DNA of 64,000 nt, taken from assembly GCF_014637345.1 (NCBI RefSeq), contig NZ_BMEX01000001.1, positions 372,001 to 436,000 on the forward strand, written 5' to 3'. The notes below the pieces were generated by a model. The model ran no database searches. It saw nothing but the letters and a program-made list of their open reading frames with translations, and was not told the DNA's origin. Below, in pieces: positions 29,174-37,639 of the stretch (within the stretch, counting starts at the first letter, position 1; each line of letters starts with the position of its first letter). The DNA comes from Kroppenstedtia guangzhouensis. Its GTDB lineage: Bacteria; Bacillota; Bacilli; Thermoactinomycetales; DSM-45169. Position numbers and translations under genes: made by a program.

Positions 29174-30064
29174 ATGTTGACCGGGAAACATATCGCATTC
29201 ATCGGTGGCGATGCCAGGCAACTGGAAGTGATCAAAAGTTGCATCGAAGGGAATGCGAAAGTCAGCCTGATCGGATTCGACAATCTGCAAAGCCCATTCA
29301 GCGGTGCTGTCAACCGCGAGCTGAGCACCCAGTTCGCCAAATCGGTGGATATGATGATCTTGCCCATCGTGGGCACCGATGATCATGGGCTGGTGGATAG
29401 TATTTTCACCCAGCGGCGAATCGTTTTGACAGAAGAGCATATATCCGCATTGCCGGACCACGCTATTGTGTTCGCAGGAATGGCGAAACCTTATCTGAAA
29501 AGCCTTTGTGAGAAGTATTCCGTACGTCTGGTGGAATTGTTGACGCGGGATGATGTAGCCATTTATAATTCGATTCCCACTGTGGAGGGGGCTTTGATGT
29601 TGGCGATCCAAAACACCAACATCACCATCCACGGTTCCACCTGTGCCGTTTTAGGGCTGGGAAGAGTGGGGATGACTCTTTGCCGGACGTTGCATGCTCT
29701 CGGGGCCCGGGTGAAGGTGGGGGTCCGGAGCCCGGATCATGTGGCCCGGGCGGAGGAGATGGGACTCTCCCCTTTTCTGATGAAGGATCTTCCAAGCCAA
29801 GTGGGGGACTTGGACCTTCTGTTCAACACAGTACCCGCCCCGGTGGTGACGGGGAAGGTGTTGAACCGGATGTCCTATGCTTGTGTGATTATCGACTTGG
29901 CTTCTAAGCCGGGGGGAACCGATTTTACCTTTGCGGAAAAACGGGGGATCAAAGCGATGCTGGCTCCCAGCCTGCCTGGAATTGTCGCATCTAAGACGGC
30001 GGGCAGGATTTTGGCTCGGACCATCACCCGCCTGATGGAGGAAGAATTGGGTGAGGAAGGGTGA
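29174..30064 (+). CDS. dpaA: Dipicolinate synthase subunit A
   Basis: Mother-cell enzyme subunit converting a dihydrodipicolinate precursor to dipicolinic acid, which accumulates in the spore core. The start at 29174 gives MLTGKHIAFIGGDARQLEVI, matching the B. subtilis SpoVFA start and its length (296 aa). Later blocks are ERD/TRDDVAIYNSIPTVEG, the Rossmann VLGLGRVGMTLCRTLHALGA and LDLASKPGG-type IDLASKPGGTDF. AGGGGAG is directly before the ATG, so a TTG at 29177 is also possible. dpaB follows with an 8-nt gap. Confidence 0.95.
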   Translation: MLTGKHIAFIGGDARQLEVIKSCIEGNAKVSLIGFDNLQSPFSGAVNRELSTQFAKSVDMMILPIVGTDDHGLVDSIFTQRRIVLTEEHISALPDHAIVFAGMAKPYLKSLCEKYSVRLVELLTRDDVAIYNSIPTVEGALMLAIQNTNITIHGSTCAVLGLGRVGMTLCRTLHALGARVKVGVRSPDHVARAEEMGLSPFLMKDLPSQVGDLDLLFNTVPAPVVTGKVLNRMSYACVIIDLASKPGGTDFTFAEKRGIKAMLAPSLPGIVASKTAGRILARTITRLMEEELGEEG

Positions 30065-30071
30065 TACAAGA

Positions 30072-30674
30072 ATGAATCTCCAAGGAAAAACGATCGGATT
30101 TGGAATGACTGGTTCCCATTGCACTTATGATGAAGTGCTGCCTCAAATGAAGCGCTTGGTTGATCTGGGGGCACGGGTGATCCCGATTCTTTCACATACA
30201 GTTCAAACAGTGGACAGCAAATTCGGCGAAGCACGGGAATGGCTGGACAAAATTCGTGGGATCACTGATGAAAAGATGATCACCACAGTTCCGGAGGCGG
30301 AACCGATCGGTCCCAAAAAGTTGCTCGATTGCATGTTGATCGCTCCCTGCACAGGAAACAGCATGGCCCGGTTGGCCAATGCCTTAACGGACGGTCCGGT
30401 TCTGATGGGGGCCAAAGCCCAGATGAGAAACCGGCGTCCCGTGGTTCTTGCCATTTCCACTAATGATGCCCTGGGACTCAATGCAGCCAATCTGGCTCGT
30501 TTGTTGCCGGCAAAATACATCTATTTCGTCCCCTTCGGCCAGGATGCCCCTGAACAGAAACCGAACTCCCTGGTAGCCCGAATGGAATGGATTCCGGAGA
30601 CAATTGAAGCGGCTTTGACGGGGAAGCAAATCCAACCATTGATAGTTGAAAAATACCGGGATTTAACCTCATAA
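30072..30674 (+). CDS. dpaB: Dipicolinate synthase subunit B (flavoprotein)
   Basis: Flavoprotein-like partner of DpaA. The sequence NLQGKTIGFGMTGSHCTYDEVLP, LIAPCTGNSMARLANALTDGPVLMGAKAQMRN and VLAISTNDALG is typical of SpoVFB and of the phosphopantothenoylcysteine decarboxylase-like flavoprotein fold. ATG 30072 is 8 nt after GAGGAAGGGTGA, which overlaps the dpaA end; 200 aa. Transcribed with dpaA. Confidence 0.95.
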   Translation: MNLQGKTIGFGMTGSHCTYDEVLPQMKRLVDLGARVIPILSHTVQTVDSKFGEAREWLDKIRGITDEKMITTVPEAEPIGPKKLLDCMLIAPCTGNSMARLANALTDGPVLMGAKAQMRNRRPVVLAISTNDALGLNAANLARLLPAKYIYFVPFGQDAPEQKPNSLVARMEWIPETIEAALTGKQIQPLIVEKYRDLTS

Positions 30675-30703
30675 TAGATAGGGATTGATAGTTTGCGAAA
30701 GAT

Positions 30704-30744
30704 ATGCGTCGGCCTGATCTCATCACCGGAGAGATCCCACGCAT
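30704..30744 (+). promoter_or_regulatory. Two-step hairpin in the asd leader
   Basis: ATGCGT (30704-30709) pairs with ACGCAT (30739-30744), and inside it GATCTC (30716-30721) pairs with GAGATC (30731-30736). It lies between dpaB and asd, 33 nt before the asd start. No T-run and no lysine-riboswitch signature, so its role is open. Confidence 0.4.
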
Positions 30745-30776
30745 CTGGCTGAGGAAAATGAGGGGGATTATATTTT

Positions 30777-31802
30777 ATGCCGTCAAAGGAAGTAACTGTG
30801 GCTGTTCTGGGAGCGACAGGTGCTGTCGGAGAGCAGATCTTGAGAAACCTGGAGAGACGTTCCTTTCCTGTGAAAGAGCTCCGCTTGCTTGCATCCAGTC
30901 GATCCGCCGGCAAAAAGGTCCGTTTCAAGGGAGAGGAAGTGGAGGTGCAACTGGCATCTCCTGAGGCCTTCAAAGGAGTGGATATCGCTCTTTTTAGCGC
31001 GGGCGGAGGTGTGAGTGAAGCTTTTGCTCCCGAAGCTGTGAAACGGGGAGCCATTGTAGTCGACAACACCAATGCATTCCGAATGGATCCGAAGGTTCCC
31101 CTGATCGTGCCGGAAGTGAACGCGACTGAAATTGACAATCATCAAGGAATTATAGCCAACCCCAACTGTTCGACGATTCAGATGGTCGTGGCTTTGAAGC
31201 CCCTTTATGATCGGTTTGGTTTGGACCGGGTGATTGTGTCCACCTACCAGGCAGTCTCGGGATCCGGGGCGGCCGCAATGGAGGAATTGAGAGAGCAGTC
31301 CCGGTCTGTGCTGGACGGTAAGGAAGCGGTGAAAGAAATTATGCCTGTGGGCAAACTGCCCCGGCACTATCAAATCGCTTTCAACGCCATTCCGCAATGC
31401 GACGTGGCCGAGGAGAACGGTTTCACCCTGGAAGAGATGAAGATGGTCCGGGAAACAATGAAGATTTTCGGCGACGAGTCCATCGGAGTGACGGCCACTT
31501 GTGTCCGCGTTCCGGTCTCCCGGGGTCACAGTGAATCCGTCTACGTCGAGTTGAAGCGGGATTTCCAACTGGAGGAAGTGCGCGAGGCATTTCAACAGGC
31601 CGAGGGAATCATTCTGCAGGACGATCTTCATCATCAAGTTTATCCGATGCCTTTGGAGGCAACCGGACGGGATGAAGTTTTTGTCGGTCGGGTTCGGAAA
31701 GACACAGTCCATCCAAGGGGTCTCAATTTTTGGGTGGTGGCCGACAACCTTCTGAAAGGTGCAGCAACCAACGCCGTTCAAATCGCAGAACATCTGGTTT
31801 GA
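30777..31802 (+). CDS. asd: Aspartate-semialdehyde dehydrogenase
   Basis: Second step of the aspartate pathway to lysine, diaminopimelate, threonine and methionine; also supplies the branch used for dipicolinate. NADP-binding VAVLGATGAVGEQIL; catalytic Cys131 in NPNCSTIQM; substrate loop TYQAVSGSGAAAMEEL; and the catalytic His in VPVSRGHSE. Length 341 aa. The dpaAB-asd-dapG-dapA order places all precursors of dipicolinate next to its synthase, as in B. subtilis. Confidence 0.96.
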   Translation: MPSKEVTVAVLGATGAVGEQILRNLERRSFPVKELRLLASSRSAGKKVRFKGEEVEVQLASPEAFKGVDIALFSAGGGVSEAFAPEAVKRGAIVVDNTNAFRMDPKVPLIVPEVNATEIDNHQGIIANPNCSTIQMVVALKPLYDRFGLDRVIVSTYQAVSGSGAAAMEELREQSRSVLDGKEAVKEIMPVGKLPRHYQIAFNAIPQCDVAEENGFTLEEMKMVRETMKIFGDESIGVTATCVRVPVSRGHSESVYVELKRDFQLEEVREAFQQAEGIILQDDLHHQVYPMPLEATGRDEVFVGRVRKDTVHPRGLNFWVVADNLLKGAATNAVQIAEHLV

Positions 31803-31826
31803 TCCAAACGAAGAAGGGATTGTCTC

Positions 31827-33059
31827 ATGAGAATCCGTGTACAAAAATTCGGAGGTACTTCCGTGGCTACCCCGGAACGCCGGAGCCGGGTGATCCATCA
31901 TATCCGGAAAGCTCTGGATGAGGATTACAGGGTGGTCGTGGTGGTCTCGGCGATGGGACGCAAGGGGGATCCCTATGCCACGGATACATTTTTGGATCTG
32001 GTTTCAGAGAACGGTGATCCTTTGTCACCCCGTGAACAGGATTTATTGCTTTCCTGCGGAGAGATTATCTCCGCGTCAACCTTGTCCGGCATTTTAAACC
32101 GGGAAGGGATTCCCAACACCGTATTGACCGGTGGCCAAGCGGGAATTATCACCAATAATCAATACAACAACGCTCAAATCCTCACGGTGAATCCGACCCG
32201 GGTCCGACATGAACTGGAACAGGGTCGGGTGGTGGTTCTGGCCGGTTTTCAGGGAAAAACCACAGACGGGGAGATCACCACACTGGGTCGGGGTGGGAGC
32301 GACACGACAGCTACAGCCTTGGGCGTTGCCCTGCAGGCGGATACCGTGGATATTTTCACCGATGTGGAAGGCATTATGACAGCTGATCCCCGGATTGTGG
32401 AAGATGCTGCTCCTTTGGATACAGTCACCTACTCTGAAATTTGCAACCTCGCCTTCCAGGGTGCCAAGGTGATTCACCCCCGGGCCGTGGAGCTGGCCAT
32501 GCAGACCAATGTTCCCATCCGGGTGCGCTCCACCATGAGTGATCATCCTGGAACGTTGGTAACCAGTACCCATCTTCGGGATCAACCGGGCAGAGAGTTT
32601 CACGATCGTCTCATAACCGGGATCACACATGTGCCCCAAGTGACTCAGGTGAAGGTGCCTGCCAAGGAGGGGCAGTACGATCTTCAGTTAAAAGTGTTCA
32701 AGGCGATGGCTGAGAACGGGATCAGTGTGGACTTTATCAATATTAATCCCAGCGGAGTGGCCTATACGGTCTATGATCGGGTGGCGGACCGGGCAGAGGA
32801 GATTTTGTTCTCTCTGGAGCTGGAACCGGAACTGGTGCGTCACTGTGCCAAGATTTCAGTGGTGGGTGCGGGGATTGCCGGTGTGCCGGGGGTGATGTCC
32901 CGGATCGCCGAAGCTTTGACGCAAGAGGATATCCAAATCCTCCAATCGGCCGACTCCCACGCCACGATTTGGGTGCTGGTTCCGGGAGAGGACATGGTTC
33001 AGGCGGTCCGCTCTCTGCATCAGAAATTTGAGCTTCATAATGTTCATATGAGCTCATAA
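31827..33059 (+). CDS. dapG: Aspartokinase I (DapG type)
   Basis: Phosphorylates aspartate, committing it to the lysine/diaminopimelate pathway. KFGGTSVATPERR at the N terminus, the GRGGSDTTATALG loop, and two C-terminal ACT domains (about 265-400) that provide feedback sensing. The 410 aa match the B. subtilis DapG length. The start is 24 nt after asd with GAAGAAGGGATTG as a modest ribosome-binding site. Confidence 0.95.
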   Translation: MRIRVQKFGGTSVATPERRSRVIHHIRKALDEDYRVVVVVSAMGRKGDPYATDTFLDLVSENGDPLSPREQDLLLSCGEIISASTLSGILNREGIPNTVLTGGQAGIITNNQYNNAQILTVNPTRVRHELEQGRVVVLAGFQGKTTDGEITTLGRGGSDTTATALGVALQADTVDIFTDVEGIMTADPRIVEDAAPLDTVTYSEICNLAFQGAKVIHPRAVELAMQTNVPIRVRSTMSDHPGTLVTSTHLRDQPGREFHDRLITGITHVPQVTQVKVPAKEGQYDLQLKVFKAMAENGISVDFININPSGVAYTVYDRVADRAEEILFSLELEPELVRHCAKISVVGAGIAGVPGVMSRIAEALTQEDIQILQSADSHATIWVLVPGEDMVQAVRSLHQKFELHNVHMSS

Positions 33060-33112
33060 TCAAGGTCACGTATACACAGAATTACATTATGATCAGATCG
33101 GGATTTAGGGGG

Positions 33113-34006
33113 ATGGACACCGTGGAATTTGGCAGACTTCTGACTGCTATGATCACTCCCATGACGAACAGCGGGACCATTGATTGGCCGAGTGTCGATT
33201 CTGTTCTGGAACACTTGATCGGTGCCGGCACTGATTCCATTGTCGTTGCAGGGACGACAGGGGAATCACCCACGCTGACTCACGGGGAGAAGCTGGAGCT
33301 GATCCGGTATGTGGTCCAAAAAGCGGACGGGCGTGTAAGAGTGATTGCAGGTTCCGGCAGCAACGATACCGCTTCCTCGGCTCAATTGACCCAAGAAGCG
33401 GAAGAAGCGGGTGCGGACGGCGTGATGCTGGTGGTTCCTTACTATAACAAACCGACGCAGGAGGGGTTGTACCAACATTTCAAAACGGTGGCCCAATCCA
33501 CCTCGCTCCCGGTCATGTTATATAACATTCCTGGTCGGAGTGCGGTCAATATGAGTGTGGATACCATGGTCCGCCTGACCCATGATGTGGATAACATCAC
33601 CTCGATCAAGGAGTCCAGCGGTGATTTGGTTCAGGTGATGGAACTGGTGGAGCGGAAGCGGGAGGATGTTGCTGTATACAGCGGGATGGATGAGTTGACG
33701 GTTCCGTATCTCTCCGCAGGAGGAGCCGGAGTTGTGAGTGTGGCCAGCCACGTGGTTGGTGAAGAGATGAAGGAGATGGTGGATTCCTTTCTCCGTGGGA
33801 ACGTGGATCGGGCAGGTCAAATACAGCGCCGTCTCGTCCCCTTGATCCAAGCGCTCTTCATGACTTCCAGCCCGGCACCGTTGAAGTATGCCCTGTCGTT
33901 GATGAAGATCTGCGGCGATTCAGTCCGCCTGCCGCTCGTTTCGCTCAAGCCGTCAGAAAAAGACCACATGCATTCGCTTCTCCGACGGATGAACAAACTG
34001 TTTTAA
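33113..34006 (+). CDS. dapA: 4-hydroxy-tetrahydrodipicolinate synthase
   Basis: Condenses aspartate semialdehyde with pyruvate; the product leads both to diaminopimelate for the wall and to dipicolinate for spores. TIM-barrel aldolase motifs: VVAGTTGESPTL, the catalytic Tyr in VMLYNIPGRS and the Schiff-base Lys in ITSIKESSGD. The start may be ATG 33113 or GTG 33122; the latter has AGGGGG 9 nt upstream and a B. subtilis-like N terminus (EFGRLLTAMITP). The long frame opens at 33089. A strong terminator follows. Confidence 0.95.
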   Translation: MDTVEFGRLLTAMITPMTNSGTIDWPSVDSVLEHLIGAGTDSIVVAGTTGESPTLTHGEKLELIRYVVQKADGRVRVIAGSGSNDTASSAQLTQEAEEAGADGVMLVVPYYNKPTQEGLYQHFKTVAQSTSLPVMLYNIPGRSAVNMSVDTMVRLTHDVDNITSIKESSGDLVQVMELVERKREDVAVYSGMDELTVPYLSAGGAGVVSVASHVVGEEMKEMVDSFLRGNVDRAGQIQRRLVPLIQALFMTSSPAPLKYALSLMKICGDSVRLPLVSLKPSEKDHMHSLLRRMNKLF

Positions 34007-34012
34007 CATTCA

Positions 34013-34045
34013 ACAGCCGGATCCCCTGGATCCGGCTGTTTTTTT
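34013..34045 (+). terminator. Intrinsic terminator after dapA
   Basis: Perfect 11-bp stem ACAGCCGGATC/GATCCGGCTGT (34013-34023 with 34029-34039), 5-nt loop, six T. Confidence 0.92.
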
Positions 34046-34144
34046 GTAACAGATAAACCCAGGTGTGATAAGGGCCTGTCCGATGTGAGGCGAGGCTTTT
34101 GGTGAATTGTATGTTCGGAAGATTTCGTTGCTGGCTCATTTCCG

Positions 34145-34164
34145 GAAGCTTTCTTGAAAGCTTC
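34145..34164. promoter_or_regulatory. Perfect 20-nt palindrome over the rnjB -35 box (candidate operator)
   Basis: GAAGCTTTC (34145-34153), TT, GAAAGCTTC (34156-34164): a perfect 9-2-9 inverted repeat. Its right half covers the -35 element TTGAAA (34154-34159). This is the classical place for a dimeric repressor to block RNA polymerase. I do not recognise it as a cre, CIRCE, LexA, PurR or CodY site. Confidence 0.6.
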
Positions 34165-34183
34165 TTTATAGATCGTGTATAAT
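34154..34183 (+). promoter_or_regulatory. Strong candidate promoter for rnjB
   Basis: TTGAAA (34154-34159), 18-nt spacer, consensus TATAAT (34178-34183), about 70 nt ahead of the start codon. Confidence 0.75.
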
Positions 34184-34252
34184 ACACCTAAGTGACTTGG
34201 TGCGGTTTTTTTGGGTGAACTACAATTGAATACATTACAGGAGGAAACTTTC

Positions 34253-35932
34253 TTGACGAAAAACAACTCACGAAGCAAACTATCTGTTTTTGCTCTCGGT
34301 GGGTTGGACGAAATCGGGAAAAACATGTATGTGATCCGGTACGGGGACGACATCGTGGTGATCGATTCCGGGTTGATGTTTCCGGAAGAAGAGATGCTGG
34401 GGATCGATGTGGTGATACCGGATATCACATATCTGTTGGAGAATCGCGACAAAGTGCGCGGTATACTCCTGACGCACGGGCATGAGGACCATATCGGCGG
34501 CCTTCCTTATATTCTGAGAGAATTGAACGTACCGGTATACGGAACCAAGCTGACCATGGGCTTGGTGGAACACAAACTCCGTGAAGCCCATCTGCTGAAC
34601 AAGACCAAACGGGTGATTATCAATAACCGATCGGAAGTGAAGCTGGGGTCGATCCAGGCGACTTTCTTCAAGGTGAACCACAGCATTCCCGACGCTGTCG
34701 GGATTTGTTTGGAAACACCGGAGGGCAGGGTGGTTCACACTGGCGACTTCAAGTTTGATATGACCCCTGTCAATGGTCAAGCCGCCGATATGCATCAGAT
34801 GGCTGAAATTGGAAAAAAGGGTGTTCTATGCCTTCTTTCCGACAGCACCAATGCGGAACGGCCGGGCTTCACAGGTTCGGAGTGGACTGTCGGTGAGGCT
34901 TTGGAAGAGGTGTTCCGGAAAGCAAAACAACGGGTGATTGTAGCCACTTTCGCTTCCAATATTCACCGGATCCAACAAGTGGTGGATGCGTCGGATCTGT
35001 ACCAGCGAAAGCTGGCGGTTGTGGGGCGGAGCATGGTCAATGTGGTCAATATCGGAATGGAATTGGGCTATTTGCGTGTTCCCCCCGACCTTCTGATTGA
35101 CACTGACGATATTAATCGCCTTCCTGCCCACAAAGTGACGGTCATGTCCACAGGAAGCCAGGGAGAACCCATGTCCGCCTTGACGCGGATGGCCCATGGC
35201 TCTCACAGAAAAATTGAAATCCTCCCTGGCGATACGGTGGTGTTGGCTGCCACTCCCATCCCGGGAAATGAAAAAACGGTGGCCCGTACTGTGGATCAAC
35301 TCTTTCGGGTCGGGGCCAATGTGGTATACAGCACCACCTCCCAGCATGGTGTCCACGTGTCCGGCCACGGCTCCCAGGAAGATTTGAAACTCATGCTGAA
35401 TCTGATCAAACCGAAATATTTTATCCCGATTCATGGTGAGCACCGGATGCAGCGTGCTCACGCCCAACTTGCCGAAACTGTCGGAGTCCGTCCGGAACAT
35501 ATCTTCATCTGTGAAAACGGAGATGTTGTCGAATTCTCGGGCGGAAAAGCGCGTTATGGAGTCAAGGTTCAGACGGGCAATGTCTTGATTGACGGACTAG
35601 GTGTCGGAGACGTGGGGAATATTGTTCTTCGCGATCGTAAGTTGCTGTCTCAGGACGGCATCCTCGTAGTTGTAGTCACCCTGAGCAAAAACAATGGAAA
35701 AATCCTGTCCGGACCCGATATCATTTCACGTGGCTTCGTCTATGTGCGCGAATCAGAAAAACTGCTGGATGAAGCCAACCGCATTGTCACTCAAACGATG
35801 GAAAAATGTGCAAACGAACGGGTCAGCGAGTGGGCTTCGCTCAAGACGAGCATCAGGGATGCCCTCAGTCGTTTTCTTTACGACAAGACCCGGCGACGTC
35901 CAATGATCCTTCCGATTATCATGGAAGTGTGA
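34253..35932 (+). CDS. rnjB: Ribonuclease J (RnjB/YmfA position)
   Basis: Metallo-beta-lactamase/beta-CASP RNase with endo- and 5'-3' exonuclease activity. Metal motif LTHGHEDHIGGLPY near residues 74-87, downstream VHTGDFKFD and LLSDSTNAERPGFT, beta-CASP VATFASNIHRIQQVVDAS and STGSQGEP, and IPIHGEHRMQ. The TTG at 34253 is 8 nt after CAGGAGGAAAC and gives 559 aa; a longer frame opens at 34211. The location after dapA and before tepA matches B. subtilis rnjB, although sequence alone does not separate J1 from J2. Confidence 0.93.
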   Translation: MTKNNSRSKLSVFALGGLDEIGKNMYVIRYGDDIVVIDSGLMFPEEEMLGIDVVIPDITYLLENRDKVRGILLTHGHEDHIGGLPYILRELNVPVYGTKLTMGLVEHKLREAHLLNKTKRVIINNRSEVKLGSIQATFFKVNHSIPDAVGICLETPEGRVVHTGDFKFDMTPVNGQAADMHQMAEIGKKGVLCLLSDSTNAERPGFTGSEWTVGEALEEVFRKAKQRVIVATFASNIHRIQQVVDASDLYQRKLAVVGRSMVNVVNIGMELGYLRVPPDLLIDTDDINRLPAHKVTVMSTGSQGEPMSALTRMAHGSHRKIEILPGDTVVLAATPIPGNEKTVARTVDQLFRVGANVVYSTTSQHGVHVSGHGSQEDLKLMLNLIKPKYFIPIHGEHRMQRAHAQLAETVGVRPEHIFICENGDVVEFSGGKARYGVKVQTGNVLIDGLGVGDVGNIVLRDRKLLSQDGILVVVVTLSKNNGKILSGPDIISRGFVYVRESEKLLDEANRIVTQTMEKCANERVSEWASLKTSIRDALSRFLYDKTRRRPMILPIIMEV

Positions 35933-35947
35933 ACTTTCATCTGCAGG

Positions 35948-35985
35948 AAAGCTGCCGTCCCTGTTTGCGGGGATGGCGGCTTTTT
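35948..35985. terminator. Terminator between convergent rnjB and murF-like genes
   Basis: A 14-bp stem, AAAGCTGCCGTCCC (35948-35961) with GGGATGGCGGCTTT (35970-35983), two wobble pairs, then T-run to 35985. It serves rnjB; the minus-strand side has only a short T-run. Confidence 0.85.
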
Positions 35986-35987
35986 AA

Positions 35988-37361
35988 TTATTTAGCACGA
36001 ATTTTGTTCACTGTTTTTTCAAGGGCGGTGTTTCGTGAAGCCTTGAAATACAATACGGAACCTTTAGGAACATTTTTACGGAGATAATTTGCCACTTTTG
36101 CCGGTTGATTGGGCAAGGAGTGGATCTTCCCTTTGTATCCGGCTAAAGAAGCTCCCTTTGCGATTTCTATTGCTTGGGGTCCGACGGTGATTAGGGCCGA
36201 GGGATTTAATCTGGCCACAAATTTGCCCACCTTCCTGTGACTCTCGAGGGACAGTTTCCCCAATGAATGCATATCCCCCAAAACTGCAACACTGTGTTTT
36301 TTTTCTGCAACCCGCATCAGAACCTTTAGCCCTGCAATCATCGCAGAAGGATTCGCATTGTAACAATCGTTGATCAACAACCAATTTTTGATTCCTTTGA
36401 TTCTTTGGAGTCGCATCCGTGGCGCCGGGAAAGATCGCAACCCTTTTTGGATCCATGGAGTGGGCACATTCAGTTGCCTGGCGACGGCTATGGCGGCAAG
36501 AGCATTGTATACGTTATGTCGTCCCCAAATTGGAATTTGATAGGGAACTTTTCCGATGTAAAAGGACATCCCGTTTTTCGTGTATTTTACCCGGGTCGCC
36601 CGGATGGTTGCCGGATTTTTGATTCCCAAGGTGATCACCTTTCCACGGAATCCTCGGGTACTGAGACGTTTGCTGCCGGGATCATCTGCATTCAGTATGA
36701 GTGTTCCCCCTCGCGTCAGTCCGTTGATCAGCTCCTGTTTGGCACGTGCCACATTGGCCAACGAGTGGCCCAACTTCCCGACGTGAGCCTCGCCTACATT
36801 GGTGACAATTCCAAGGGAAGGTTTGGCGACACCACACTGCTTACGGATATTTCCGAAACCGGCCATTCCCATCTCCAAAACTACCACTTGATGATCGGGG
36901 TGCAGTTGGATCAGATTTTGGGGCATGAGGGAATATAAGTTGTTATTGGCGACGGATTTTAGCACTTTGTACTTGGTACTCAGGATCGACGCAGTCATTT
37001 CCTTGGTGGTTGTTTTGCCCGCACTGCCGGTAATTCCGATAAAGACGGCCCGGGATTGGGCTCTTAGCCAATGGACCAGCTTCCAAAGGGCCTTTTTTGA
37101 ATCGGACACTTCAATGACCGCATGGGAAGACGGAATCTTTCTGCTCCAACCCGCAGGGCAGATAACGCCGGCGCTCCTTTTTCTCTGAAGTGACGCTAAT
37201 TGTTTTTCCGCATTTTTTCGGGGATTGAAGAACAAGACAACCCTTTCTTTCAAATGCCGGGTCTTGCCATAAGTGGCCTGCTTGACAGGTGTTCGGGGGC
37301 TTCCTCGCAACAGTCGTCCCCCGATCAATGAGGCTAACCGGCCCAACCGCATGGGATACAC
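35988..37361 (-). CDS. MurF-like Mur ligase on the opposite strand
   Basis: ATP-dependent amide ligase of the Mur family, closest in motif to MurF, which adds D-Ala-D-Ala to the UDP-MurNAc-tripeptide. N-terminal MRLGRLASLIGGRLLRG, P-loop GITGSAGKTTTKEM, the carbamylated-Lys region and central NVGEAHVGKLGHSL, LNADDPGS, GRHNVYNALAAIAVA, and the diagnostic NDCYNANPSAM. The GTG at 37361 has GAGGTG 6 nt upstream; ATG 37352 and a start at 37412 are alternatives. It interrupts the rnjB-tepA interval, runs against all neighbours until the DUF59 gene and looks visibly more AT-rich. It could be a second MurF or a specialised wall or capsule ligase. Confidence 0.8.
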   Translation of the reverse strand: MYPMRLGRLASLIGGRLLRGSPRTPVKQATYGKTRHLKERVVLFFNPRKNAEKQLASLQRKRSAGVICPAGWSRKIPSSHAVIEVSDSKKALWKLVHWLRAQSRAVFIGITGSAGKTTTKEMTASILSTKYKVLKSVANNNLYSLMPQNLIQLHPDHQVVVLEMGMAGFGNIRKQCGVAKPSLGIVTNVGEAHVGKLGHSLANVARAKQELINGLTRGGTLILNADDPGSKRLSTRGFRGKVITLGIKNPATIRATRVKYTKNGMSFYIGKVPYQIPIWGRHNVYNALAAIAVARQLNVPTPWIQKGLRSFPAPRMRLQRIKGIKNWLLINDCYNANPSAMIAGLKVLMRVAEKKHSVAVLGDMHSLGKLSLESHRKVGKFVARLNPSALITVGPQAIEIAKGASLAGYKGKIHSLPNQPAKVANYLRKNVPKGSVLYFKASRNTALEKTVNKIRAK

Positions 37362-37420
37362 TTCTTTCACCTCAATACTCAGTCGGTCGGGATCAGGTTT
37401 CTCTCGAGCCAAAGACGCCC

Positions 37421-37447
37421 CATGTGAAACCCAATCCTCCCTGTGAC
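37421..37447. repeat. Copy of the polC-spacer repeat upstream of the MurF-like gene
   Basis: CATGTGAAACCCAATCC (37421-37437) is the exact reverse complement of 14333-14349, and continuing TCCCTGTGACGT resembles ACCCTGTGAACGT at 14400-14412. It may mark insertion of the adjacent gene, or be a dispersed small repeat. Confidence 0.55.
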
Positions 37448-37477
37448 GTATTTTTTTACAACGCTTTTAGGGGTCCC

Positions 37478-37492
37478 ATCATAGACTATGAT
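37478..37492. promoter_or_regulatory. Perfect 15-nt palindrome in the divergent murF-like/tepA interval
   Basis: ATCATAG-A-CTATGAT, a 7-1-7 inverted repeat, between two divergently transcribed genes. It contains TATGAT on both strands, so it could be a regulator site or overlapping -10 elements; no matching -35 boxes were found at standard spacing. Confidence 0.4.
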
Positions 37493-37639
37493 TTTTGAAC
37501 TGTGATGGTTTGAGACAAACGATGGTTTTGGACTTTGATTCCAGCTGCAGTGAACGGATCAGGTTGGACGGGGATCGAAATCTTCGGGTATGTGTTTTCT
37601 TGTTTCCTCCCATACTACGGGTGGAAAAGGGGGATGAGT

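Noticed and set aside
30675-30776. Lysine riboswitch (L-box) before asd
   Set aside because: Region is too short and lacks the conserved core; only a simple two-step hairpin is seen.
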